A stretch of DNA of 19,994 nucleotides from Candidatus Woesearchaeota archaeon (GCA_016866645.1 VGLX01000002.1:1-19994), one strand, 5' to 3'. Positions 7,049 through 14,860 are shown, counted from the stretch's first letter. Program-made: numbers and translations. The notes: generated by a model not told the origin, from the letters alone.

Positions 7049-7933
7049 TCAGGTTTTCAAGAAGTTGAAATCGTTCTTCATCACGTCTTTATAGACGTTG
7101 TCGCCGTATTTGGCGCTGGCTAGTGTCATGGCTGCCACACCGATGCTGTAATGATGGCCTGCATAGGAGGATAACCATCCTCTTACGTTACGTATCGGCA
7201 GTTTCTCGAGTGATTTCTTAGGTGTTACATTCTTCTTGCCGCAGGCGTACAGGTAAGCGTCTTTCAGCTCTTGTGCTACCCTTTGAGAGTGCACGAAAAC
7301 GTACGCTTCGTTATTCGATTCTTGTGCGAATCTTTCCGAAACTATACCTTCTAATCCTCTAGCATGGCCTTCCACTATAGGGTTTCGCGTGGTTACGTCA
7401 ATGCTTGTGAAGTTGTGCTGCAAGCAGTGGGTGTACTCGTGGGCTACAGCTCCTGCAGCGTTGACAGTGTTCTGAGCGCCTATTCGTATATGGTCATCGT
7501 CTGGGTTATATGACGACGTGGCATAGTCTTGCATTGCGAAAACGAATGTTCCTGCTCCGAACCACACGCCTAACATTCCGGATATCATGAGCCCTCTGAA
7601 CGTTAACCCGCCAATAGATTGTATCAGTCCGGATATTGCGAAAGTGCCTGCTGCCACTCTCAAGCTTCTCTTGAACTGCTCTAATGAAGAGAACATGCTC
7701 ATGTGTATGTCTATTGTCTTGTTGATTTCTAAGAAGCCTCGGGTTTTCGAGATTGATTTCAAAGAGGTCTGGTATAAGTTTTCTGGAGTTAATGCTTGCC
7801 CAAAATCTAGACTTTTTTTCTTAGCCTTCAGCTTTAGGTGTTTTTGTGCGGCTTTGTCCAAAGAATCTTCTAGGATCCCTAGGTTGTTGCCGATATACGC
7901 TTCCACATTCTCTTTGTACGTGAGGCTTATCAT
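7049..7933 (-). CDS. Membrane-embedded HEXXH metallopeptidase-like protein
   Basis: A 294-residue protein with the zinc-peptidase motif HEYTH at residues 165-169 (AVAHEYTHCLQH). Glu188 in IVEGHA, 19 residues after the second His, is a good candidate for the third zinc ligand (gluzincin-like). Before the motif lies a hydrophobic block of about 45 residues (90-134), probably two membrane helices, so the active site is likely near the membrane surface. The N-terminal 60 residues are helical and charged. The arrangement recalls membrane-bound M48-like peptidases but the flanking sequence is not a clear match, so family and substrate are undetermined. A TATA-like box (ATTATAAA, minus strand, 7964-7971) lies upstream. 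The gene follows the 8025-10051 set on the same strand with a gap of 91 bases. Confidence 0.75.
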   Translation of the reverse strand: MISLTYKENVEAYIGNNLGILEDSLDKAAQKHLKLKAKKKSLDFGQALTPENLYQTSLKSISKTRGFLEINKTIDIHMSMFSSLEQFKRSLRVAAGTFAISGLIQSIGGLTFRGLMISGMLGVWFGAGTFVFAMQDYATSSYNPDDDHIRIGAQNTVNAAGAVAHEYTHCLQHNFTSIDVTTRNPIVEGHARGLEGIVSERFAQESNNEAYVFVHSQRVAQELKDAYLYACGKKNVTPKKSLEKLPIRNVRGWLSSYAGHHYSIGVAAMTLASAKYGDNVYKDVMKNDFNFLKT

Positions 7934-8024
7934 CTTATCTTTTATATTAAGAATGCAGGTTGGTTTATAATGTTTTTCGTGAAAGGTGTGTATTATGCTT
8001 ATTTTTTAAGAAATCGTTAATAGT

Positions 8025-8894
8025 TCAATCTTTGAAGCTTACTTCTCTCAGTATGTCCGGATAGGATTCTTCCAGCCATTTCGTGACTTGCTCGTTTTGG
8101 TAGTCTGATTCGAATATTTTTCCGATAGATTCTTTCTTCTTTTCAACGCTTATGCTCGTGAAGTATTCTTTGAACAAGTCCGGTTTCAAAGTTTTGTATA
8201 AGAACAGCGTGTTTGTTAGAGGATCTTGTAGTATGATCCTTGTGATGAAGTCTATCGTGTCTACATGGTTTTCTGTAAGCCCAAGTTCCTTCTTTATCTT
8301 GTAGCCGCGTTCTGCTAGTAAGCATATCGCTCCTGTCACGTCACCTTTTAGATTCGTGAGTTCTATCAGGTTTTCGATTTCTTTATGATGCTGTGATGAT
8401 TGTTGCCTGTTGTCGTATCCTAGCACTGTTTTGAGTGTTTTTAGTATTGTGTAGAATTTCTCGTGCTTGTCTTTTTCTAAAAGATTTGTGAAAAGCAGGA
8501 CATCGTTTGGCGTGATGTATCTTATCAAGGTTTTAGAATTAGTATCCATATATTCGTGTAGCATATAGCCAGCGTCTGCTAGTGAGTCAAGCATAGCGCA
8601 TGCGTCGCCTCTCATTTTTGAGATGGTTCGTATTCTTTCAAGCTGTTCTTGTGATCCGCCGGTTATTTCTATGTTTGAAAGCATTTGCCCATAGCCGAAT
8701 CGCTCTTCAAGCTTTTTGATTACTGGGAGTATTTTTTCTGCTTCATCTAAGCTTATTTTTTGAATGTATTGGTCGCATTCTTTCAGTTTCCTTTTTGTTA
8801 AGTCTTCTTTGAGGCTTTTCCAGTCTTCTAACTTCTTGGATGATGACTGTTCAAGTTTTTTTACAAGATCTTCTAGTATCGTATCGTGATCCAT
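8025..8894 (-). CDS. Helical repeat protein of unknown function, internally duplicated
   Basis: A 289-residue soluble, mostly helical protein. Two segments resemble each other: residues 87-141 and 175-237. The core RGDACAMLDSLADAGYMLHE of the first aligns with KGDVTGAICLLAERGYKIKK of the second, followed in each by a D-rich and hydrophobic helix pair ending near a FYTILKTLK/LFLYKTLK stretch. The N-terminal 60 residues are a charged, coiled-coil-like helix. There is no signal peptide, so it is probably cytoplasmic, although its upstream neighbours are exported. It starts 4 bases after the TolB-like gene and is likely co-transcribed. No family recognised; a protein-protein scaffold is a guess. 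Confidence 0.75.
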   Translation of the reverse strand: MDHDTILEDLVKKLEQSSSKKLEDWKSLKEDLTKRKLKECDQYIQKISLDEAEKILPVIKKLEERFGYGQMLSNIEITGGSQEQLERIRTISKMRGDACAMLDSLADAGYMLHEYMDTNSKTLIRYITPNDVLLFTNLLEKDKHEKFYTILKTLKTVLGYDNRQQSSQHHKEIENLIELTNLKGDVTGAICLLAERGYKIKKELGLTENHVDTIDFITRIILQDPLTNTLFLYKTLKPDLFKEYFTSISVEKKKESIGKIFESDYQNEQVTKWLEESYPDILREVSFKD

Positions 8895-8898
8895 TTTT

Positions 8899-9621
8899 TT
8901 ATTCGCCTATATGGTAGTCTCTTATTTCTTTTTTCTCGAAGTCTATTATCGCGTTTGGTCCTACTGAGTTGTTAACGTGGAATATCAGGCCTTTATCTGT
9001 CCAGTCTGAGATCCTTGTAGGGGCGTTTAGCTTAACTAGCTCTTTGTGGTTCTTCCCTTCTCTGTCCATTATCCATATGTTCCCTTTGTAGTTGTATGCT
9101 ATTATCTCTCCGTCCGGGCTTATGGCTGGGTTTTCACAGCCTTCTTGATCTGTCAGCTTTGTACCGGCTGATGGGGAAGTTCCTGGCGTGAATGATTGTG
9201 AAAGCTCGATTTTGTAGATGTCTGACTTCTTGTTTTCTTTGTCCCATTTTTCGTACACTACTAATGTTCCGTCTTGGCTTATTCTTGGGTGGTAGTCTTG
9301 TACAGAATCATTGGTCAATCTTTGGAGCCGGTCTCCTCTCTTGAGCATTATCTCCCATCCGAATGTCAGCTCGCTTATCGGTGCCTTGTAGAATGGCATT
9401 TTCTCGTACATGCTCTTGTCTTTGTACTTGGCTGCGAACACTTCCAAGCCGTTCTCTGATTTTGAGCTTGAGCTTTTAGCTGAGAATATTCCGTCGTAAG
9501 TTGGCATTTCGTATTTTGTTCCTATGACTTTTGTTTTTATGTTAGAAATGCTTGTAGAGCATCCTGCTGTTAGCGCCAGTGCTAATAGCGCTGGTAATGT
9601 TTTTTTTATCAAGTTTCTCAT
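8899..9621 (-). CDS. TolB-like beta-propeller lipoprotein
   Basis: A 240-residue exported protein. The start at 9621 is preferred over the longer frame (to 9750). It gives a lipoprotein signal MRNLIKKTLPALLALALTAGC with Cys21 in a lipobox (LTAGC), and has GGAG about 10 bases upstream. Three propeller-type blades of PD40 kind are visible: around residues 100-140 (DYHPRISQDGTLVVYEKW), 155-195 (NPAISPDGEIIAYNYKGNIW, IMD) and a weaker one at 200-235. Three blades are too few to close a propeller, so it may pair with another protein or be a partial one. It probably faces outside, anchored in the membrane. It is the middle gene of a three-gene set, after a secreted Cys-rich protein. Function in the organism is unknown. 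Confidence 0.8.
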   Translation of the reverse strand: MRNLIKKTLPALLALALTAGCSTSISNIKTKVIGTKYEMPTYDGIFSAKSSSSKSENGLEVFAAKYKDKSMYEKMPFYKAPISELTFGWEIMLKRGDRLQRLTNDSVQDYHPRISQDGTLVVYEKWDKENKKSDIYKIELSQSFTPGTSPSAGTKLTDQEGCENPAISPDGEIIAYNYKGNIWIMDREGKNHKELVKLNAPTRISDWTDKGLIFHVNNSVGPNAIIDFEKKEIRDYHIGE

Positions 9622-9634
9622 TTTGTTCGTCTCC

Positions 9635-10051
9635 TTACTTATTCTTTGCACAAGGTGGAACTTCAAACTCTTCTGTAGGGGAGTATTTTTCTTCAAAGAT
9701 GCCATCACAATTGGCATCCCTAATCGCATATCTAGTAAGGTCATTTTCACCTTTGCCTTGTGACCATGCCCAAATACGTTGCCCTACCCGCCATCTACCA
9801 ATATATCGACCATCATCACTCTTGTGATGCCCCTCTTCGTATGTTGATTCTGCCAGCCCATTGATTATCGGGCTGCTACAGTCTTGCGGGCAATTTAGAG
9901 GTGTTTCGCCTTCTTCGCATTTTCCGTTGCCACATTGTGCGGCTTGCGTGTATGAAGGTGTTGAGAAGTATATTCCTGATGCTAAGATTAGTGGTGATAA
10001 CAGTCCGACTAGCCCTTTTGTGGTTTTACTCTTTCTTAGTTGGTTGAACAT
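9635..10051 (-). CDS. Secreted Cys-rich protein with CGNGxCExGE motif
   Basis: A 138-residue protein with an export signal at about residues 1-37 (basic N-terminus, hydrophobic GLVGLLSPLILASGIYF, then TPSYTQA-A as a probable cleavage site). The mature start carries CGNGKCEEGETPLNCPQDC at 40-58, a motif known from many archaeal and bacterial surface proteins, with four Cys likely forming disulfides. Toward the end, DANCDGIFEE looks like a calcium-binding DxNxDG loop. A very clear ribosome site (GGAGG, 7 bases before ATG) and a TATA-like GGTTTATAAAC (10090-10101, minus strand) define the start of the three-gene set. The middle part uses Arg codons CGA, CGT and CGG more than its neighbours, which may mark an acquired segment. 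Function unknown. Confidence 0.8.
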   Translation of the reverse strand: MFNQLRKSKTTKGLVGLLSPLILASGIYFSTPSYTQAAQCGNGKCEEGETPLNCPQDCSSPIINGLAESTYEEGHHKSDDGRYIGRWRVGQRIWAWSQGKGENDLTRYAIRDANCDGIFEEKYSPTEEFEVPPCAKNK

Positions 10052-10088
10052 TTTTTCCTCCGGTTTATATTAGAATATTAATTGGGTA

Positions 10089-10102
10089 GTTTGTTTATAA
10101 AC
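10089..10102 (-). promoter_or_regulatory. TATA-like box of the 10051-8025 gene set
   Basis: The minus strand reads GGTTTATAAACA, nearly symmetrical, about 40-50 bases before the ATG at 10051. A start roughly 15-20 bases upstream of the ATG would leave room for the GGAGG ribosome site. Confidence 0.45.
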
Positions 10103-10161
10103 CTTTCGTTTTATTACTACTTTATGGTGGTTACAATAATTATGACAGAAGCCTTAAAAGC

Positions 10162-11214
10162 ATGTATAACAACACGATTAACACCATGGAAGACTTCAAC
10201 CAACTGCTGGAAGAGTCGAACAAAACTTTTCTGGAGAACTTCAAGCCAGAAGTATGGTTCGGCAAATGCATCTTCATCAGCTGGTACTGCGACGTAGGAA
10301 CGTGCCAGTTCTGCTTCAGGTCTACCCAGAAGAGCAGGATAGGTTTCGCACAAAGAGCCAGAAGAAGCGTAGCTTCGATACTTTCAGAAGCGTTAATCGC
10401 TAAGAACATGGGCTGGAGGGTAGAGTTCCTGACCGGCGGGTACAGGATTTATCCGTTGCAAGACCTTGTTAACATAGCTAAGCTTGTCTCTCAAGTCTAC
10501 GGCGAGAAGGTATGGCTCAACTTAGGAGCCTTGAAAGAAGAGGAGCTTGAAAGCTTCAAGCCGTACATCAAAGGTATAGTCAGCTCTATAGAAACGATTA
10601 ATCCAGAGCTGCATGACAAGATCTGTCCTAACAAGCCGATAAAGCCTTACGAAGAGATGTTCTCATACTCTAAAGACTTAAGGAAGAGCATCACTATAGT
10701 AATAGGGCTTGGCGAGAAGAAAGAAGATTTCGAATTATTAGCCGAATTCATTGAGAAGCATAAGCTTGACCGCATAACTTTCTACGCCTTAAAGCCTGTC
10801 AAAGGTACTCCTTACACCCACGGCCCGGACTCTAAATATTACGCTTGGTGGATAGCCAAGACTAGGGTTAGGTTTCCGAAGCTGCAGATCATCGCAGGCA
10901 CGACTTACAAGAGGATTATGTGCGAGGATGATTGTGACACTAAAGATGAAATCAAATTATTAATGCTTGCAGGCGCTAATGCTGTCACCAAGTTCCCGGC
11001 TACTAAGAAGTTCGGAAGCATAGCGGCCAAGAAGATAGAAGAAGGCATTGAGAAATCTGGCAGGAAGTTCACAAGCACCTTGACCAAGATGCCCGAAGTA
11101 GATTGGGATGCTGAAGTTGACAACCTAATAATAGGTGAAGACGTCAAGGAGAAGCTCAGGCCCGTCTTGAAGGATTATTTGAAGAACATGAGTCATGGCA
11201 CGGATGATGAGTAG
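10162..11214 (+). CDS. Radical SAM enzyme, BioB/HydE-like, with CX4CX2C motif
   Basis: A 350-residue radical SAM protein. The cluster motif is WYCDVGTCQFCF: Cys43, Cys48, Cys51, a CX4CX2C spacing in place of the usual CX3CX2C. A GGE-like SAM-binding turn is probably LTGGYRIYP (residues 90-98). The C-terminal half resembles the BATS region of biotin-synthase-type enzymes: a VKGTPYTH strand near 214-221 and MLAGANAVTKFPATKKFG near 271-288. Two further Cys (MCEDDCD, about 254-259) could bind a second cluster or metal. It should bind a [4Fe-4S] cluster and cleave S-adenosylmethionine to a radical; the substrate is unknown. No biotin, thiamine or hydrogenase gene is nearby. The start could also be ATG 10186; neither has a ribosome site. 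Its 3' end overlaps the convergent GNAT gene by 22 bases. Confidence 0.85.
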   Translation: MYNNTINTMEDFNQLLEESNKTFLENFKPEVWFGKCIFISWYCDVGTCQFCFRSTQKSRIGFAQRARRSVASILSEALIAKNMGWRVEFLTGGYRIYPLQDLVNIAKLVSQVYGEKVWLNLGALKEEELESFKPYIKGIVSSIETINPELHDKICPNKPIKPYEEMFSYSKDLRKSITIVIGLGEKKEDFELLAEFIEKHKLDRITFYALKPVKGTPYTHGPDSKYYAWWIAKTRVRFPKLQIIAGTTYKRIMCEDDCDTKDEIKLLMLAGANAVTKFPATKKFGSIAAKKIEEGIEKSGRKFTSTLTKMPEVDWDAEVDNLIIGEDVKEKLRPVLKDYLKNMSHGTDDE

Positions 11215-11855
11215 CAGTTAATTATGGGCTTAAGGATTTCTTCTTTTATCTCGGGTATTTTTGTTTTGTATATTACTGTGTCTGGTTTGTTATGAAACAC
11301 ATTTGAAGATACTATCTCTAATGGTGCCAGATGAGCCCATGCGAGCTGTACTTGTTTGTTGCTCAGCTGTGTTGGTATGTACAATTCTTTTATGCCAGCA
11401 ATCTTTGCCCCACCGTATATCATGTACTTGCTGAGCCCTTTTCCTTGGTAAGGCTTGGCGATTCCTAGCCCACTTGCTGTGAACTTGCCGTTTTCTATCT
11501 TGTGCAAGTCGAGGAATCCTATAGGTATATAATCTAAGTTTTCCGCTTCCAGGCATTTTACTAATTGCGGGTCGGTTTTTTCTTTTGGCAGCATCATAAG
11601 TATCGGGCAGCCGCCGAGAATCAGCGCGTCTAGCTTCATGAATATCGGTGCAGGCTGGTTGTCGAAGGCGTTGCTGTCCAGCTTCCAGTAGGCGTTTGCT
11701 AGTTCTTTATTTGATAATGCGTCCAGCTTAAGTATCTTCTTTCCGAGCACATACTCTTCTTCTATCAACGCATCGTGGTTTTCCGGCATTGCTATGATAC
11801 CATAACTAATATTGTTAATCAAATCTTCCAGTTCGTTTTTGTTGAGATTTTTCAT
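11193..11855 (-). CDS. GNAT-family acetyltransferase
   Basis: A 220-residue protein with the acetyl-CoA-binding motif A of the GNAT fold near residues 127-146: a beta strand (ASGLGIAKPYQ) then Gln137-Gly-Lys-Gly and a helix (LSKYMIYGGAK), matching the Q/RxxGxG/A loop. Upstream strands (ALILGGCPILMML; DYIPIGFLDLHK) fit the N-terminal sheet. The following AGIKELYIPTQLSN and VQLAWAHLAPLEIV match motif B, where GNAT enzymes often show N...A...Y. The acceptor substrate is not readable. It probably has its own promoter in the 11856-12024 region. The gene is convergent with the radical SAM gene, overlapping at the stops, and divergent from the ACT regulator. Confidence 0.75.
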   Translation of the reverse strand: MKNLNKNELEDLINNISYGIIAMPENHDALIEEEYVLGKKILKLDALSNKELANAYWKLDSNAFDNQPAPIFMKLDALILGGCPILMMLPKEKTDPQLVKCLEAENLDYIPIGFLDLHKIENGKFTASGLGIAKPYQGKGLSKYMIYGGAKIAGIKELYIPTQLSNKQVQLAWAHLAPLEIVSSNVFHNKPDTVIYKTKIPEIKEEILKPIINCYSSSVP

Positions 11856-11937
11856 TTTTGCCCCAAATCTTACTTAACATTAATTAACAGCAGAATATTT
11901 AGTCTTGATTGCGTTTTCAGGACTTCAAGGCTAAACT

Positions 11938-11955
11938 TTGTTCCATTTAGAACAA
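11938..11955. repeat. Inverted repeat TTGTTC/GAACAA upstream of the ACT regulator
   Basis: TTGTTC (11938-11943) and GAACAA (11950-11955) are perfect 6-base arms with a 6-base spacer. It lies in the divergent promoter region, about 40 bases upstream of the TATA box of the regulator gene; a possible operator. Confidence 0.4.
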
Positions 11956-11958
11956 TAT

Positions 11959-11980
11959 ACAAATAAAAAAACATATTTGT
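11959..11980. repeat. Inverted repeat ACAAATA/TATTTGT next to the TATA box
   Basis: Seven-base arms ACAAATA (11959-11965) and TATTTGT (11974-11980) around an 8-base A-rich spacer end 13 bases before the TATA box at 11994. Together with the preceding repeat it suggests a regulatory site, perhaps bound by the regulator itself. Confidence 0.45.
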
Positions 11981-11993
11981 CCTGTAAAAAACA

Positions 11994-12002
11994 TTTATAT
12001 AC
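11994..12002 (+). promoter_or_regulatory. TATA box of the ACT regulator gene
   Basis: TTTATATAC lies 23-31 bases before the ATG at 12025, at the standard distance for a leaderless archaeal transcript. Confidence 0.6.
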
Positions 12003-12024
12003 CCCTACCAATTAATAGTATAAT

Positions 12025-12660
12025 ATGGTCACAACAGCCGAACTCACAGAAAGATATATCTCAGAACACCCGAGCATCAAAGACTGCCTCAAGAAAGGCG
12101 TCTTGAACTACTCTAAACTCGCAAGAGCCATCGCTAAAGATCTAGACATAGAAAAAAAGACAAGCAAAGAAGCGATACTCATAGCAGCCAGGCGCTTCGC
12201 CAAGAAGCTCAAAGAAGAGGCTTCAAGAGAAGAAAAGATAAGAGGGATATTAAGGAAAGGCGAGCTTGAGATAAAGAACAAGATCGTGATAATCATAACC
12301 GAGAAAATAAGGCATACTGACAAGTTTTTCGAGCTTGAGAAAGATGCCAAGAAAGAGGGATGCACGTTTTATATCATCGAAGGGTCAAAAACCTTCACAA
12401 TAATCACTTCAAAACAATACTCTGAAAAGATAAAAAAGCTGTTCCATGAAGAAACATTGAAAACAAAAGAAGACCTAGCTATGGTTATCATCAAAAGCCC
12501 GCCTGATATCGAAAACTGTTCAGGCGTAGTCTCCTATATATACTCATTATTCTCAGACAATAACGTCAACATCTTAGAGACAATGAGCTGCTGGACCGAC
12601 ACCATCCTGGTCATCGATGAGAAGGACATCTCTAAGACCATGCAGTTCTTGAAGTTCTAA
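12025..12660 (+). CDS. HTH + ACT domain transcriptional regulator
   Basis: A 211-residue protein. Residues 1-65 are helical with a likely DNA-binding helix-turn-helix (PSIKDCLKKGVLNYSKLARA, then IAKDL and the recognition-like helix KEAILIAARRFAKKL). The middle region (83-140) is a beta-rich ACT-like half. The C-terminal 151-210 reads as an ACT domain of the kind at the end of aspartate kinases: GVVSYIYSLFSDNNVNILET near 167-186, then TDTILVIDEKD. ACT domains bind small ligands such as amino acids, so this is probably a ligand-responsive regulator; the ligand is unknown. Two palindromes upstream of its own TATA box suggest autoregulation. The TATA distance indicates a leaderless mRNA. Confidence 0.8.
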   Translation: MVTTAELTERYISEHPSIKDCLKKGVLNYSKLARAIAKDLDIEKKTSKEAILIAARRFAKKLKEEASREEKIRGILRKGELEIKNKIVIIITEKIRHTDKFFELEKDAKKEGCTFYIIEGSKTFTIITSKQYSEKIKKLFHEETLKTKEDLAMVIIKSPPDIENCSGVVSYIYSLFSDNNVNILETMSCWTDTILVIDEKDISKTMQFLKF

Positions 12661-12759
12661 CCCGAAAAAGTTGATATTTTCTGTAAAGACCTCAACCGAA
12701 AACTATTTTAAGCGCCAATCCAAAGAATTCTCAAAAAAAACTAGGGGGCTTATAAAAAA

Positions 12760-14853
12760 ATGAGCGGAATAACAGGGACACAAGAATTCTTTATAGGATT
12801 TATACTTTTGCTGGTGGCGATAACCTCAGGGTTCGTCGTCTACTTAGTAAAATACCTGCTGAAGTGCGATACAGGCACCAAGAAGATGCAGGAAATATCT
12901 GGTGCGATAACTGAAGGGGCCAATGCGTTCCTCAAAAGGCAGAACACGACCATAGCGCTTATCGGAGTCATAGTCACTGCGATAATATTCGGGCTGTACT
13001 ACATGACAGGGCAGTTCGACCTCGGGCTGAAGACCGCCATCGCGTTCGTCCTAGGAGCGTTATGCTCAGGCCTTGCAGGCTACATAGGGATGTGGATTTC
13101 CATAAGGGCTAATGTAAGGACTGCCAGCGCTGCCAGGAAAAGCATCAACGAAGCGTTGAAGATCTCTATGTATGGAGGCTCGATATCTGGCTTGGTCATA
13201 GTGATGATGAGCCTGGTGGGCATCGTAGGACTATATATAATATACGGCCACAACCCTACTGAGACGCCTTTCATACTCGTAGGCTACGGCTTCGGAGCGT
13301 CTTTCGTAGCATTGTTCGCCCAGCTAGGCGGAGGCATATATACAAAAGCAGCTGACCTAGGAGCAGACCTTGTAGGGAAAGTAGAGGCAGGAATACCAGA
13401 AGACGACCCAAGGAACCCTGCAGTAATAGCAGACCTTGTAGGGGATAACGTCGGGGACTGCGCAGGAAGAGGCGCTGACCTTTTCGAAAGCACAGCTGCC
13501 GAGAACATAGGAGCGATGATACTAGGAGTAGCGATAACCTTAGTCACTAACAACATCGCATGGGTATTGTTCCCGCTGGTCATGAGAGCAGTAGGGCTCT
13601 TAGCCACAATCATAGGCATAATGTTTGTGAAGATGAAGAACGAAGATGAGGACCCTATGAAAGCGCTTGACAGGGGATACTTGATCACCGACGCTGTAGG
13701 CGCTGTAGCATTCTTTTTCATAACTCGGATGTTCTTAGGCGAGCACTGGTTCTGGTTCTTCATCGCAGGAATCATAGGAATAATAACCAACATATTGCTG
13801 GTTAAGATAACGCAGTACTATACTACGCACCTGTACAGGCCGGTCAAGACTATCGCGAAGTCTTCTGTGAGCGGAGCAGCAACAAACATAATCTCCGGGC
13901 TTGCAGTAGCTTTCGAGTCGACACTTGCGCCTATACTGTCGATAACTGCTGCGCTGATACTGGCATTTATCTGCGGAGTCAAAGGAACTCCAGCAGGCAT
14001 GAACCCTATAATCTTCGGATTATATGCGACTGCTATCGCGACTATGGGCAAGCTGATCTGCGCCGCCTACATCCTGGCTATGGACACCTTAGGCCCTATC
14101 GTGGATAACGCAGGAGGCATTGTTGAGATGAGCGGAGAGACTCATCATGTGAGGAAGAAGACAGACAAGCTTGACAGCCTTGGCAACACGACCAAAGCAT
14201 TGACTAAGGGTTATGCGATAGGGACAGCAGTTTTAGCCACGTTCCTCTTGACCGCAGCTTATATGGAGAACGTCGCGAAGCTCACCGGAAAAGCGTTCGA
14301 CGCTATCAATATTGCCAATGTCAACGTCTTCGGAGGAGCCATGCTTGGAGGGGTGCTGATATTCCTCTTCAGCGGATTGACGCTTATGGCTGTGAGCAAG
14401 GCCGCGCAGTACATAATAGAAGAAGTCAGAAGGCAGTTCAAGGACAAGGCCATACTCTCAGGGAAGAAAAAGCCGGACTATGCCAGATGCGTTGACATAA
14501 CGACTAAAGGCTCGTTGAAGCAGATGATACTACCAGGAGTCGTAGTGATAGTATTCCCTATACTCACAGGCATGGTCCTAAAGGCAGAGGCTATGGGGGC
14601 GTTCCTGATGGTGGCGACTATCGTAGGGGTATTAGTGGCTACGCTTATGAACAACGGCGGCGGAGCATGGGACAACGCTAAGAAGTACATAGAATCCGGA
14701 GAGCACGGAGGAAAAGGCACAGGAGCCCACGCAGCAGCTATAATAGGCGACACTATCGGAGACCCGTTCAAAGACACGGTAGGGCCTAGCCTGCACGTCG
14801 TCATAAAACTGCTGACCACAATCACTCTTGTGTTGGCACCGCTGTTCATCTAG
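12760..14853 (+). CDS. hppA: Membrane-bound H+-translocating pyrophosphatase, K+-independent type
   Basis: A 697-residue protein with about 16 membrane helices, the normal size of HppA. It couples hydrolysis of pyrophosphate to ion pumping across the cytoplasmic membrane. Active-site segments are intact: GIYTKAADLGADLVGKVEAG near 192-211, DNVGDCAGRGADLFES near 228-243, DTLGPIVDNAGG near 442-453, NNGGGAWDNAKKYIE near 631-645 and GDTIGDPFKDTVGPS near 663-677. At about 475-483 the sequence is GNTTKALTKG. Lys and Thr here are the signature of the K+-independent class, whose known members pump H+; Na+ pumps have Ala and Gly/Ala. This H+ assignment is therefore family-based. A GGGGG run (12744-12748) stands 11 bases before the ATG, with a weak A/T box (ATTTTAAG) near 12708. 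The gene is monocistronic with a T-rich end. It could supply the proton gradient used by an SbmA-like importer. Confidence 0.97.
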   Translation: MSGITGTQEFFIGFILLLVAITSGFVVYLVKYLLKCDTGTKKMQEISGAITEGANAFLKRQNTTIALIGVIVTAIIFGLYYMTGQFDLGLKTAIAFVLGALCSGLAGYIGMWISIRANVRTASAARKSINEALKISMYGGSISGLVIVMMSLVGIVGLYIIYGHNPTETPFILVGYGFGASFVALFAQLGGGIYTKAADLGADLVGKVEAGIPEDDPRNPAVIADLVGDNVGDCAGRGADLFESTAAENIGAMILGVAITLVTNNIAWVLFPLVMRAVGLLATIIGIMFVKMKNEDEDPMKALDRGYLITDAVGAVAFFFITRMFLGEHWFWFFIAGIIGIITNILLVKITQYYTTHLYRPVKTIAKSSVSGAATNIISGLAVAFESTLAPILSITAALILAFICGVKGTPAGMNPIIFGLYATAIATMGKLICAAYILAMDTLGPIVDNAGGIVEMSGETHHVRKKTDKLDSLGNTTKALTKGYAIGTAVLATFLLTAAYMENVAKLTGKAFDAINIANVNVFGGAMLGGVLIFLFSGLTLMAVSKAAQYIIEEVRRQFKDKAILSGKKKPDYARCVDITTKGSLKQMILPGVVVIVFPILTGMVLKAEAMGAFLMVATIVGVLVATLMNNGGGAWDNAKKYIESGEHGGKGTGAHAAAIIGDTIGDPFKDTVGPSLHVVIKLLTTITLVLAPLFI

Positions 14854-14860
14854 AGCGGCG

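Noticed and set aside
9622..9750. Longer start for the TolB-like lipoprotein
   Set aside because: It would run through most of the end of the preceding gene and hide the signal peptide; a ribosome site and lipobox support 9621.
12671..12694. GTTGA/TCAAC inverted repeat after the ACT regulator as a terminator
   Set aside because: The stem is only 5 bp and no T-run follows, so it was not called.
13284..13793. 169-residue minus-strand ORF inside hppA
   Set aside because: It is antisense to conserved pyrophosphatase sequence and has the low-complexity Ala/Pro/Ser composition of a shadow frame.
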